The notes under the pieces: generated by a model
Seen by the model: the letters and a program-made list of their open reading frames with translations, nothing else
What the model was told of the DNA's origin: nothing
Databases searched by the model: none
Assembly (NCBI GenBank): GCA_024690205.1
Contig: JAILCX010000017.1
Span: forward strand, 36,814 to 100,813
Length of the DNA stretch: 64,000 nucleotides
Direction of reading: 5' to 3'
Source: Lachnospiraceae bacterium
GTDB lineage: Bacteria; Bacillota; Clostridia; Lachnospirales; Lachnospiraceae
In this document: in pieces, positions 38,922 through 47,199 of the stretch
Layout of the letters: every line of letters starts with the position of its first letter
How positions within the stretch are numbered: position 1 is the stretch's first letter
Program-made: the position numbers and the translations under genes

Positions 38922-39213
38922 AAAAAAAGTCGCCTCCTTTTCGTACTTTTAATAAAGATTAAGTACGACAAGCTGGTGACTGTACACGTCTCCGTGCGTG
39001 TCCTGACATCTTTCAAAAAATATATGCGGTTTCCCGCTTATAAAAGATGGCATCTTTACGCCCGTGTTTCCGCCTTTTGCGGACATAACTCGTACAGTGA
39101 CTTGTCGTCAGGTTCTTTGTCCCAATGGGACCTTGACATTCGCTCCACGGAAAACCTGCAGCACCTTTCGGCATTGCAGCAACCTCGCGCTTCATCGCTA
39201 TCATGTCACAGCA
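38922..39213 (-). ncRNA. Structured S10-operon leader RNA with embedded terminator
   Basis: About 290 transcribed bases precede rpsJ. Two nested long-range helices are perfect: ACGACAAG (39108-39101) with CTTGTCGT (38972-38965), and ACTGTAC (39098-39092) with GTACAGT (38985-38979). They enclose hairpins TCCGC/GCGGA, AAAGATG/ATCTTT and GCGG-GAAA-CCGC; the last is followed by a T6 run and looks like an intrinsic terminator (39015-39042). A perfect hairpin TCGTACTT/AAGTACGA (38968-38941) abuts the Shine-Dalgarno site and shares bases with the outer long-range helix, so the two cannot both form. Such an arrangement suggests ribosomal-protein feedback. Confidence 0.7.
39015..39042 (-). terminator. 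Internal terminator/attenuator in the S10 leader
   Basis: On the minus strand TATA-A-GCGG, loop GAAA, CCGC-A-TATA, then TTTTTT. The GNRA loop and T run fit an intrinsic terminator located about 95 bases before rpsJ, so it would act as an attenuator. An upstream GGCGG could pair with CCGC as an antiterminator. Confidence 0.6.
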
Positions 39214-39219
39214 TTTAGT

Positions 39220-39248
39220 AGTATATCGGATAGTTTAGGGGATTGCAA
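39220..39248 (-). promoter_or_regulatory. Promoter of the S10-spc-alpha cluster
   Basis: On the minus strand TTGCAA (39248-39243), a 17-base spacer and TATACT (39225-39220). AT-rich sequence upstream (39249-39300) could serve as an UP element, as expected for a ribosomal operon. Start near 39213. Confidence 0.78.
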
Positions 39249-39300
39249 GTATTTTTTTATATAAATTTTACAGATTTTGAAAAGAAATTTTGTGCAATCT

Positions 39301-39572
39301 ATTAGTAGTGTGTTTCTTCCTATATATATACTATATGTAGGTTGATTGCTTGATGCAGTCTGACAGCACAAAAGCGATCGCTTCATGATCGGATGCCTGA
39401 CGCGGTCTGACAGGATTATCTCCCTGCGCAGACGCGCTTTCGCTCATTCTACGGCGTAGCGGACACATAAGTCCACAAAAAAACGTGGACTAAGTGCCGA
39501 CGCCTCCGCAAGGTCTGCTTAAGGGAATATTCCTGTCAAACCGCTGGTTATTCATAAATAACATATATATCA
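39301..39572. other. Non-coding stretch with short repeats and a hairpin
   Basis: Between the S10 promoter and the SGNH gene promoter there is no convincing gene. It holds an AT-alternating tract (39321-39337) with a TATACT, two imperfect copies of a GATGCAGTCTGACAG-like unit (near 39352 and 39398), the palindrome GCGATCGC, and a hairpin AGTCCAC/GTGGACT around an A-rich loop (39470-39492) without a T run. The centre is clearly richer in GC than its surroundings. It may be a small RNA or a decayed gene; I cannot assign it. Confidence 0.4.
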
Positions 39573-39601
39573 TTGACAGATTGTGTCAAAACTACTTTAA
39601 T
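39573..39601 (+). promoter_or_regulatory. Promoter of the secreted SGNH hydrolase gene
   Basis: TTGACA (39573-39578), a 17-base spacer and TTTAAT (39596-39601). The predicted start is about 3 bases before the ATG at 39611. Confidence 0.6.
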
Positions 39602-39610
39602 ATATAAGGT

Positions 39611-40834
39611 ATGAAAAATTATATCAAGACAAATATGGATAAAATGATAAAAAAGATTTCTACTGGATTTTCAATGACGGGAGTTGGAAGGATTGCGAGG
39701 ACTGCCTTAAGTGTGGGATTGGCTTTGGCTGTTTCTTCTTTATTATATAATGAGGCGATCGCCGAAACTTCACTTTCGACCGTGGCACCCGTATCATCGC
39801 CCAGCACGGGGCTTCCGACTGCAAATGTTACTTTGCCGGCAACGGCTACGCCGGTCGTAACTCCCTTACCCGGAGATGCCGATGCGGTAAGTGCAACTCC
39901 CGGTGGAATATATGTGCCTTCGGTGATAACACCGACACCGCACCCTTCAAATTACAATTTTTCAAGAGTAAGTTCAAAAAAGAACACTCCCTGCGATGTA
40001 ATACTTATCCTCGGAGACAGCAGATCATGCTCTTTGATAAAAGCGCTTTGGGATAATGATGATTACGAAAGCCTTTACTATTATGCGGACAGAACAAACG
40101 CCATAGATGCGATCTGCCGCAAAGGCAACCGGATGATCGTTATCTGCGCTGAACCCGGCGGATCTTTAAAGAGCGGCGCGGTATTAAGAGCTACCAACAG
40201 GATGCTCAATCTTCTTAATAATAATGCAAATCTCAAGAACCAGAGATCATATACTTTCTTTAATATGTTCGGTCTTAATGACTGTATACTGGATAAAGCA
40301 AGCGCCACAGGATACCTTTCATATGATGCAGGTCTTATAGGAACGCTTCCTTACTGCAATCATGTATACCAGCTTAATGCAGGTCCCATCAATAAAAACA
40401 TGGACCCCGTACCCGATGATGAGGCTAATCTCATTATCGCCAAATACAATTCAGAATTTAAGGATACGGCAGGTGTAACTATCGTCGATCTATATTCGTA
40501 TCTTATGACATCCGGATATCATACTGAATTCAGCCAGATCGATGTATCAGGTCTTCACTACGATGCCGAGACCAACACAAGGATAATGAGTTACATACTC
40601 GGGATCGCTTCAAATGCGATAGGGGCTCCCAATACGGTTGCGATAAACACGCCCGTTCCCATTCTTCCCGTTTTGGCTTCTCCGGCTGCAGCAAGCTTTT
40701 CACCGGCTGCAACAACCGTATCTTCTGCTGTTTCGCCGGCTCCCAAATCAGCAGCCGTTTTACCGACCGGTTCTCCTGCTGAAACTGCATCTTCTGCAGT
40801 GCTCCCGACAGCATCCGGGACCACTGCTCCATAA
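39611..40834 (+). CDS. Secreted SGNH/GDSL-type hydrolase-like protein
   Basis: This 407-residue protein has an N-terminal signal region (hydrophobic at about 30-50), then a Ser/Thr/Pro-rich linker (55-115), an SGNH-like domain (about 125-335) and an Ala/Ser/Pro-rich tail. Family blocks are GDSR with Ser137 (block I), GLND with Asn223 (block III) and SGLHYD with His316 (block V). The usual Asp two residues before that His is a Ser here, though Asp311 is close. SGNH enzymes deacylate sugars or lipids; the disordered ends suggest a surface or wall location. ATGs at 39635 and 39644 are alternative starts. A terminator follows at 40871. Confidence 0.8.
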   Translation: MKNYIKTNMDKMIKKISTGFSMTGVGRIARTALSVGLALAVSSLLYNEAIAETSLSTVAPVSSPSTGLPTANVTLPATATPVVTPLPGDADAVSATPGGIYVPSVITPTPHPSNYNFSRVSSKKNTPCDVILILGDSRSCSLIKALWDNDDYESLYYYADRTNAIDAICRKGNRMIVICAEPGGSLKSGAVLRATNRMLNLLNNNANLKNQRSYTFFNMFGLNDCILDKASATGYLSYDAGLIGTLPYCNHVYQLNAGPINKNMDPVPDDEANLIIAKYNSEFKDTAGVTIVDLYSYLMTSGYHTEFSQIDVSGLHYDAETNTRIMSYILGIASNAIGAPNTVAINTPVPILPVLASPAAASFSPAATTVSSAVSPAPKSAAVLPTGSPAETASSAVLPTASGTTAP

Positions 40835-40870
40835 AATTTTCACTTTCATATTAATATATGATGACAAATG

Positions 40871-40899
40871 ACCGATATACAGATTGTATCGGTTTTTTT
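40871..40899 (+). terminator. Intrinsic terminator after the SGNH gene
   Basis: ACCGATA pairs with TATCGGT around a 9-base loop, followed by a run of seven T. It lies only 18 bases before the flagellin ATG, so the flagellin transcript must start within or after this hairpin, or read through it. Confidence 0.75.
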
Positions 40900-40916
40900 G
40901 TGTAAAAAGGAGCCAG

Positions 40917-42302
40917 ATGGTAATACAGCATAACATGGCTGCCCTTAACACCATGAGGCAGGCAGGACTGGTAGCAACAAGCCAGGCCAAAAACAGCGAA
41001 AAACTTTCTTCGGGATTTTGTATAAACCGTGCAGCAGATGATGCGGCCGGGCTTGCAATATCCGAAAAAATGAGACGGCAGATACGCGGTCTCACACAGG
41101 CTTCTTTAAATTGTCAGGAAGGTATCGGTCTTTGTCAGGTCAGAGACGGTGCCCTTACCGAAGTCCATGATATTCTCCAGAGAATGAACGAACTCTCTGT
41201 CAAAGCCGCAACCGAAACTCTTGATCCCCAGGACAGATCTTATATCCAATCCGAAGTCAATCAGTTGATCTTAGAGATCGACAGGATCGGCAGCACAACA
41301 ACATTTAACGAAATAAAGATCTTTGATTACGATAATGAGAAGTATTTTAAAGGTGCACAGGGTACCACTTTCGTAAAGTCAGCTATCGGCTCAGGCTATC
41401 TGACCGATGTCTATCAGGAAGGAGGCATGTACTATCCTTCCGCAAACTTAAATTTCGGAGGAGTAAACTCTACCAACGTAGGTTCCCTTTACAATAAATC
41501 CTTCAAATTCACCTGCAGCCAGGCTTGTGATGAGGCATTTGATTTCGAGTTCATCACCACAGGCACCGGAAGTTATGCAGTTCCGGGATCTCTGGATGGA
41601 GAAGAAACCCATTACTATAAAATAGACATAAAAGATATGTCCAGCGGTGAAGAAATTCTTGATGAACTTTTTAATACCGTCAAGAACAACATGCCAAGAA
41701 ACTATACGGCAGATAGTGACGACAAACTCCTTGTCAGCCATTCAAACAGGATGATAAGGACATCTCCCACATCGATATCCATCGCCGCAACAACAGCAAG
41801 CCGTACTCCCAAGGGAGCTTATGATTATATAAAAGGAAAATTCGGAACCAAATGGGGACAGGCAGACTGTAAGGAACTTGCAGGTGTTGTAACGGGGGAC
41901 AAAACGGTAAGTGTACTTCCCATTCAGGCCGGCGCTGAAGCAAACCAGCACATATACCTCACCATGGAAAAAATGAATTCGCTCAGCATCGGTGTAAGGT
42001 ACGTCGATGTTACGACTCCCGAATCGGCAGGCGACTCAATAGACATGGTTAAAGGTGCTCTTGAAGAGATCTCAAGAATGAGATCCGATGCCGGAGCAGA
42101 GCAGAATCGTCTCGAACATACGATAAACAATCTTAATAATGTCGTCGAAAACACAACTGCGGCAGAAAGCCGCATAAGAGATACGGATATGGCTAAGACT
42201 ATGGTTGATTATGCCAACAAAAATATCCTTCTCCAGGCAGGTCAGGCAATGATGGCAACAGCAAATCAGTCAAATCAGGGCGTACTCACCCTTCTTCAAT
42301 AA
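40917..42302 (+). CDS. Flagellin (cysteine-containing)
   Basis: The 461-residue protein has the conserved D0/D1 ends of flagellin: MVIQHNMAALNTMRQ at the N-terminus, a variant of the SGxRINxAADDAAGLAISEKMR motif at about 32-53, and at the C-terminus AAESRIRDTDMAKTMVDY and NILLQAGQAMMA. The middle (about 140-345) is a variable surface domain. It is the filament subunit. Unusually it has six cysteines (35, 66, 73, 200, 204, 318), three in the normally cysteine-free core ends. An AAAGGAG site fixes the ATG at 40917. No other flagellar gene, FliS, FliW or CsrA is nearby, so it is an orphan copy, perhaps an alternative filament protein. Confidence 0.92.
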   Translation: MVIQHNMAALNTMRQAGLVATSQAKNSEKLSSGFCINRAADDAAGLAISEKMRRQIRGLTQASLNCQEGIGLCQVRDGALTEVHDILQRMNELSVKAATETLDPQDRSYIQSEVNQLILEIDRIGSTTTFNEIKIFDYDNEKYFKGAQGTTFVKSAIGSGYLTDVYQEGGMYYPSANLNFGGVNSTNVGSLYNKSFKFTCSQACDEAFDFEFITTGTGSYAVPGSLDGEETHYYKIDIKDMSSGEEILDELFNTVKNNMPRNYTADSDDKLLVSHSNRMIRTSPTSISIAATTASRTPKGAYDYIKGKFGTKWGQADCKELAGVVTGDKTVSVLPIQAGAEANQHIYLTMEKMNSLSIGVRYVDVTTPESAGDSIDMVKGALEEISRMRSDAGAEQNRLEHTINNLNNVVENTTAAESRIRDTDMAKTMVDYANKNILLQAGQAMMATANQSNQGVLTLLQ

Positions 42303-42310
42303 CCTCCCGA

Positions 42311-43570
42311 TCAATCATCCAGACTGTGAATGAACATTCCCGAGCGGAGTTTGGGCTCAAACCAGGTTGACTTGGGAGGCATCAAAAGACCGGCATCCGC
42401 CACATCAAGCAGTTCCCGTATCGATGTCGGATACATCGAGAAAGCGACCTTCATATCCTCGGAACATCTTTTTTCAAGTTCTCCAAGGCCTCTTATCCCA
42501 CCGACAAAATCGATCCTCTTATCAGTGCGTGGATCCTGTATTCCAAGTATGGGTCCAAGAAGGTTATCCTGTAATATGGAAACATCCAGTCCTTTGACCG
42601 GATCGGTCGATATCAGTTTTTCATCTGCTTCAAGCCTGTACCACTTTCCATCCAAAAACATACCGAATTGCGCTTTTTTCGAAGGGCTGACGGGTGTGTC
42701 ACTTCCTGTGTCAGTTTTAAATCCCGCCTTATTTATTGCAGAAATGAACTCTTCCTTGCTCATCCCGTTAAGATCCTTTACCACACGGTTATAAGGCATG
42801 ATCATAAGCTCATCATCGGGGAATATAACGGACAGGAATCTTTCATATCCCGGAACATCGCTCCCGCTATTCGAGCCTTCTCCTGCCTGATCTCTTCTTT
42901 TTAAACCGACTTTAACGGCAGAAGCGCATCTGTGATGTCCGTCCGCAATATATGTGCAGGGGATCGAATCGAATATCTCCCCTATCCTTCTTATTTTATC
43001 TTCATCATCAATGATAAACGCCCTGTGCCTTATCCCGTCATCGGATGTAAAGTCATAAAGCATTTTTTCAGCCGTCTTTGACGATGAAACTATACTCTTT
43101 AATTCTTCCTCGGAACGGTAAACAAGGAAGATGGGGCCCGTGTGGGCGTTAGTGATATCAACATGGTTTATCCTGTCGAGCTCTTTTTCCTCGCGGGTAT
43201 TTTCATGCTTTTTGATCACCGAGTTCATATAATCATCAACCGATGAGCAGGCAACTATACCTGTCTGCGTACGTCCGTTCATCGTAAGCTCGTAAGCATA
43301 GTAACAGGGCTTTTCATCCCTTATCAGTGTTCCGTCCTGCATCCTGTTTAACAGGAGTTCCCTTGCTTTTTGATAAACCTTAGGATCGTATGTATCGGTA
43401 TCATCTCCGAACGAGGTTTCAGCTCTGTCTATGGAAAGAAATGAAAGCGGATTCTTTTTTACTATTTCGCAGGCTTCTTTCCTGTTATATACATCATAAG
43501 GCAGAGCGCAAAACGCATCTGCCTTAGTGGGTATCGGTCTTATTGCTTTAAAAGGTGTTACCTTTGGCAT
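42311..43570 (-). CDS. DUF1015 family protein
   Basis: The 419-residue protein matches DUF1015 (also HTH-less SerC-associated group): the N-terminal KVTPFKAIRPIPTKADAFCALPYDV and the central YIADGHHRCASAVKVG are the landmarks. The conserved HHR signature suggests an enzyme or nuclease-like active site, but the biochemical role is unknown. No signal peptide. It is the last gene of the 47.1-42.3 kb operon, 10 bases after the GH8 gene, and is convergent with the flagellin gene; I see no clear terminator between them. Confidence 0.88.
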   Translation of the reverse strand: MPKVTPFKAIRPIPTKADAFCALPYDVYNRKEACEIVKKNPLSFLSIDRAETSFGDDTDTYDPKVYQKARELLLNRMQDGTLIRDEKPCYYAYELTMNGRTQTGIVACSSVDDYMNSVIKKHENTREEKELDRINHVDITNAHTGPIFLVYRSEEELKSIVSSSKTAEKMLYDFTSDDGIRHRAFIIDDEDKIRRIGEIFDSIPCTYIADGHHRCASAVKVGLKRRDQAGEGSNSGSDVPGYERFLSVIFPDDELMIMPYNRVVKDLNGMSKEEFISAINKAGFKTDTGSDTPVSPSKKAQFGMFLDGKWYRLEADEKLISTDPVKGLDVSILQDNLLGPILGIQDPRTDKRIDFVGGIRGLGELEKRCSEDMKVAFSMYPTSIRELLDVADAGLLMPPKSTWFEPKLRSGMFIHSLDD

Positions 43571-43580
43571 GTTATTCTCC

Positions 43581-44807
43581 TTAGAATATCTTGTAATTTC
43601 CGCTCAACGCAAGAAAAGCGAACATGTAAAGACAGTTATCGTAATATCTCCTTACTCCCGTTCTTAAGGGAAGATCCCAAAACTGCTTTATGACATAAGC
43701 ACCCTCGCCCTTATCCTTTACCGAAGGATTGGTCGCAAGATAGCTCATTGCATTTGTCGCTATAAGTCCGTACGGATGAAGTGCCCTTCCGGATGATGCA
43801 AAATCCGAATCTTCAGTCCCGGGAACCCTTGTTCCGTCGATCTCATAAACAGGGAAGCAGGGGCCTTTTTCATCGGGTTCATTCTTATCTTCAAAGAATT
43901 TACGCAACGATGCGGTTATCTTTTCTTCGCGTTCATCGGGCTTGCTGCCCTTAGCTCTGCTCCACTCATAGTCGAGTCCCATGTTGGCGGCTGTTCTGTA
44001 TGCATCGGAAAAAAAGCAGTCATGCCTGCCCCACCTGGGATCATCACCCCTGTAAGGCGTTCCGTCATAGGTTGCATACTCGGCACACATTCCCGTCCTC
44101 GGATCGCAGGCTATAACAAAATAATCTCTTGATGCCTTGGCGGCATTATCGTAAAAAAGTGAATCCGCAATGAGTGAATCATATAGTTCGGGTTCGCTTA
44201 GCTTTATCGTCGACGCCACATCTCTTATAAACGAAGCATATAATTCATAGAAATGAGGAAGATGATATGAAGGATCCGAATAATCGCAACAGGTCACGAA
44301 CTTTATATAGTGCATATCCTGATCGAACATCGGCTCGGGATTATGGAGCATGGCCCTTAATATGGAAAGAGCCTCTCTTGAGTAATTAAATATCCCGTCA
44401 CCGTCTCCCCATCTGTCGGATGCAAGGATAAGGTCCATTGCAAAGAACTCTTCACCGTCAGGTGCAGGTCCGAACGCATTCTTGTTTCCGTCCGTTGCAC
44501 ATGACCAGGCAAAATACCCTGCCGAAGGGCCCTGGTCAAGATACATATATGTCTTAACCCACTTCCAGAGTTTGTTGAATTCTTCCTGCTTGTTAAGCTG
44601 GACGCACATCATCATCGCATAGCTCATTCCTTCGGTACGGACATCATTATTTCCCGTGTCCTCAAAATAAGCCATATCAAGTCCGGCTTCATGATACAGT
44701 CTTTGATCTTCGGGACCATAGAACATGGTCTTAAAGATCTCATCAATTCTTTTTGCCGTTTCTTCTTTGGTGTATCCGAACTCCTCAAAAACGTTTCTGA
44801 ATATCAT
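43581..44807 (-). CDS. Glycoside hydrolase family 8, reducing-end xylose-releasing exo-oligoxylanase-like
   Basis: The 408-residue protein has no signal peptide and matches the Rex subgroup of GH8, which cuts single xylose units from the reducing end of xylo-oligosaccharides in the cytoplasm. RTEGMSYAM (Glu59) is the proton-donor segment, GYFAWSC and EEFFAMDLILASDRWG follow, and FFSDAYRTAANMGLD holds the catalytic base aspartate. The (alpha/alpha)6-barrel length is right. It lies in an operon with proB, not with xylan genes. The function fits a rumen or gut plant-fibre user. Confidence 0.9.
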   Translation of the reverse strand: MIFRNVFEEFGYTKEETAKRIDEIFKTMFYGPEDQRLYHEAGLDMAYFEDTGNNDVRTEGMSYAMMMCVQLNKQEEFNKLWKWVKTYMYLDQGPSAGYFAWSCATDGNKNAFGPAPDGEEFFAMDLILASDRWGDGDGIFNYSREALSILRAMLHNPEPMFDQDMHYIKFVTCCDYSDPSYHLPHFYELYASFIRDVASTIKLSEPELYDSLIADSLFYDNAAKASRDYFVIACDPRTGMCAEYATYDGTPYRGDDPRWGRHDCFFSDAYRTAANMGLDYEWSRAKGSKPDEREEKITASLRKFFEDKNEPDEKGPCFPVYEIDGTRVPGTEDSDFASSGRALHPYGLIATNAMSYLATNPSVKDKGEGAYVIKQFWDLPLRTGVRRYYDNCLYMFAFLALSGNYKIF

Positions 44808-44830
44808 GATTTCCCTTTCCTTGATGAAGG

Positions 44831-45631
44831 TTATGCTTTAAAAAGCGTTCCTACGGGTTTTCCGTCAAGTATCCTGCTTATGTTTACGACATCGGATCCG
44901 TTACAGATCACCATGTCTATCCCTGCAGCCTTTGCGATCTTTGCAGCCTCAAGCTTAGTGATCATTCCGCCGGTTCCGCAGTCAGAGCTTGCATCTTTTG
45001 CAAAACGGAGCATCTTCTTATCTATATCCGTAACATGATCGATAAACTCTGCTTTGGGATTGGTCTTTGGGTTATCGGTATATAATCCGTCGATATCCGA
45101 AAGGAGTATAAGGAGATCTGCTCCGACAAGCTCGGCAACTATTGCGGATAACGTATCATTATCTCCGAAGACCTCATTCTGGATCTGATCGGTAGATACC
45201 GGGTCGTTTTCGTTTATGATCGGTATCACGCCCATGTTGAGCAGTTCCCTTAAGGTATTCTGGGCGTTAACCCTGCTGATCTTATTGGTGAGCGTGTGCT
45301 TTGTCACCATGAGCTGGGCTATTGTCTGGTTATACCCCGAGAACATCTTTTCATATATCATCATTAGTCTTGCCTGGCCAACTGCAGCGCAGGCCTGCTT
45401 GATCGGAAGTTCCCTGGGTCTTTCCTTAAGTCCAAGGGCTGTCCTTCCTGCACCTATGGCTCCTGATGACACAACAAGAACGTCCTTGTTCCTGTTTTGG
45501 ATATCCGTAAGGACCATCGCAAACTTATCAAGCTTGAGAAGATTGATATCCCCGGTCTCTTCATGAGTGACATTGGACGTTCCTATCTTAACTACTATTC
45601 TTTTTTTATCCTTTAAAAAATCTCTTTTCAT
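44831..45631 (-). CDS. proB: Glutamate 5-kinase (PUA-less)
   Basis: ProB phosphorylates glutamate in the first step of proline synthesis. The 266-residue protein covers only the amino acid kinase domain: VVKIGTSNVTHE at the start, VSSGAIGAGR in the middle, INENDPVST and DCGTGGMITKLEAAKIA near the end. The C-terminal PUA domain of the E. coli enzyme is absent, as in many Clostridia. The start is the ATG at 45631; the adjacent GTG is less likely and no clear ribosome site is seen, so it may be coupled to the TSCPD gene 15 bases upstream. proA is not in this window. Confidence 0.95.
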   Translation of the reverse strand: MKRDFLKDKKRIVVKIGTSNVTHEETGDINLLKLDKFAMVLTDIQNRNKDVLVVSSGAIGAGRTALGLKERPRELPIKQACAAVGQARLMMIYEKMFSGYNQTIAQLMVTKHTLTNKISRVNAQNTLRELLNMGVIPIINENDPVSTDQIQNEVFGDNDTLSAIVAELVGADLLILLSDIDGLYTDNPKTNPKAEFIDHVTDIDKKMLRFAKDASSDCGTGGMITKLEAAKIAKAAGIDMVICNGSDVVNISRILDGKPVGTLFKA

Positions 45632-45646
45632 CACTATTTAATCTTA

Positions 45647-45901
45647 TCACACAGCAAGTGCCTCATCAATTGCCTTTGAAAGCTGATCGGCACATGATGT
45701 TCCCCTGCCCTTGCAGTCATTTCCTCTTAATATATCAGCGGATGTTTTGGCATCTGCTCCCTCAAGAAGCCTTCCGATGGCTTTTAAGTTGCCGTTGCAC
45801 CCGCCCGTAAAAGCAAGATTGTGGATCTTTCCTTCTTCATCCAGATCATAGTCGATCTGAACAGAGCATACCCCCTTGGGGCTGTAAGTGTAGTGTTTCA
45901 T
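45647..45901 (-). CDS. TSCPD domain protein (TIGR03905 family)
   Basis: This 84-residue protein contains the TSCPD-type signature GTSCADQLSKAIDEAL near its C-terminus and GGCNGNLKAIGRLLEG in the middle. In class II ribonucleotide reductases a related domain is at the C-terminus; the free-standing family is of unknown function. Cysteines at FTGGCNG, NDCKGRGTSC suggest metal or redox use. It lies between the ASKHA gene and proB in the operon. Confidence 0.9.
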   Translation of the reverse strand: MKHYTYSPKGVCSVQIDYDLDEEGKIHNLAFTGGCNGNLKAIGRLLEGADAKTSADILRGNDCKGRGTSCADQLSKAIDEALAV

Positions 45902-45913
45902 TTTTATCCTCCT

Positions 45914-47107
45914 TTATGCGTTAAAGCTAAGATTCTTTACAAAAAGGTCCCTGAAGTCCTTATGATTGGCAAGCGAAACGGTCAATACGCTGTTTTTAAG
46001 TGAAATAGCATCAGTTATTGAGGCCTCGTTCATAAGCATGTGACACGCTCCGATCCCAGCCAGATTGCCGGCTTGGACCACTTTGTCATTAAGCTTTTCG
46101 GGAAGCATTCCGACAGCAGTTATACTCTCCTGTGTTATTTTATTTCCGAAGGCTCCTGCCAGATATACCGAATCGATGACTCCTTCAGTCAATCCTGATT
46201 CATTTATCACGATCTCGACGCCGGTTCTTATGGCTGAGATCGCAAGCTGAAGATTCCGGATATCCTCCTGCGATATCGTTATCGGTCCGGTCAAGCGGAA
46301 TATCCTGTCCTCATTTTTGTTTTTATCACTCGTGTTATCCGTATCGAGTCTTGATACGATCCTGTGAGGCAGATTTTCGCGCAATGCCTCGTCTTTACTC
46401 AATAGGTAACCGTCGTTATTTATTACTCCGGCAGCCTTCATGCACTCAAGCAGTGAGAAGTATCCGGATCCGCATATGCCTTTTGGTTCAACATCGCCTA
46501 TCACGTTGAAAATGATATCCGAATTATTGCTGACTCCATTGGTCAATCTTGCCGAGGCTATGGCTCCTTCTTCTCCCCGCATTCCGCAACTTAGGTTTCC
46601 TCCCTCCATGGCAGGTCCGGCTGCTGCGGATGTTGCAACATTTTTCTGATCGCTCAAAAGGACTATCTCGGTATTTGTTCCTATATCGACTAAAATTACA
46701 TTCTTATTCTTTCTGTCTTTTTGTAAAAGTGCTGCCCCGGAAAGTGCATCGGCTCCGACATAATGAGCTATACCGGGGATCCTTATGACCTTCGGATGCT
46801 CATTAAACGGATAATCAGCTATGCTTCCCATGATAATGGGATTTCCGACAAGAAGTATCCTTTCTGCTTCGCCGTATTCTTCGGAAAAGTCAGCCGTGAT
46901 CTTTACTATCCTGTCGCCGAGCAGCGATGAGAGCCTTTGGGCGTTATCAGCCGAAGCATTTCTGTAGGAAACCCTGCTTAAAACGTCAAGTCCGCATTCT
47001 ATCTGGGGATTTTGACACGATACCGTATCCGTTATATTACCTTTTTCAAGGTCACAAAGATATGCCGCGATCTGTGTTGTGCCAAGGTCAAAAGCGATTC
47101 CGTACAT
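45914..47107 (-). CDS. ASKHA-domain protein (DUF4445, RamA/reductive-activator-like) lacking the ferredoxin domain
   Basis: The 397-residue protein begins with an ASKHA phosphate motif (AFDLGTTQIAAYL) and has VDIGTNTEIVLL, SAAAGPAMEGGNLSCGMRG-type and CGSGYFSLLE segments of the DUF4445 family, whose members ATP-dependently reactivate corrinoid proteins. Known activators carry an N-terminal 2Fe-2S domain, which is missing here: the protein starts directly with the ASKHA fold. No corrinoid protein or methyltransferase lies in this window. The ATG at 47107 is preferred over a GTG at 47128; it follows an extended -10 by six bases and has no ribosome site, so the mRNA may be leaderless. It is the first gene of a five-gene operon. 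Confidence 0.82.
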   Translation of the reverse strand: MYGIAFDLGTTQIAAYLCDLEKGNITDTVSCQNPQIECGLDVLSRVSYRNASADNAQRLSSLLGDRIVKITADFSEEYGEAERILLVGNPIIMGSIADYPFNEHPKVIRIPGIAHYVGADALSGAALLQKDRKNKNVILVDIGTNTEIVLLSDQKNVATSAAAGPAMEGGNLSCGMRGEEGAIASARLTNGVSNNSDIIFNVIGDVEPKGICGSGYFSLLECMKAAGVINNDGYLLSKDEALRENLPHRIVSRLDTDNTSDKNKNEDRIFRLTGPITISQEDIRNLQLAISAIRTGVEIVINESGLTEGVIDSVYLAGAFGNKITQESITAVGMLPEKLNDKVVQAGNLAGIGACHMLMNEASITDAISLKNSVLTVSLANHKDFRDLFVKNLSFNA

Positions 47108-47113
47108 ATCTAT

Positions 47114-47122
47114 AGGATAACA
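47114..47122 (-). promoter_or_regulatory. Extended -10 element at the ASKHA start codon
   Basis: On the minus strand TGT-TATCCT (47122-47114) is followed after six bases by the ATG at 47107. The -10 itself is a weak match, but the spacing repeats that seen at 12090 and 52113. Confidence 0.4.
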
Positions 47123-47130
47123 CAGCACCC

Positions 47131-47159
47131 TTGTATTTTCATCATCTTTCGGATATATT
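47131..47159 (+). promoter_or_regulatory. Promoter of the methyltransferase gene
   Basis: TTGTAT (47131-47136), a 17-base spacer and TATATT (47154-47159); the leader would be about 35 bases with an AAGGAATG ribosome site. Confidence 0.55.
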
Positions 47160-47199
47160 AGGATAGTATGATATGGAATAAACCGGAAGGAATGATAAG

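Noticed and set aside
39470..39492. Hairpin AGTCCAC/GTGGACT as a terminator
   Set aside because: The A-rich run is in the loop, not after the stem on either strand, so it does not fit an intrinsic terminator.
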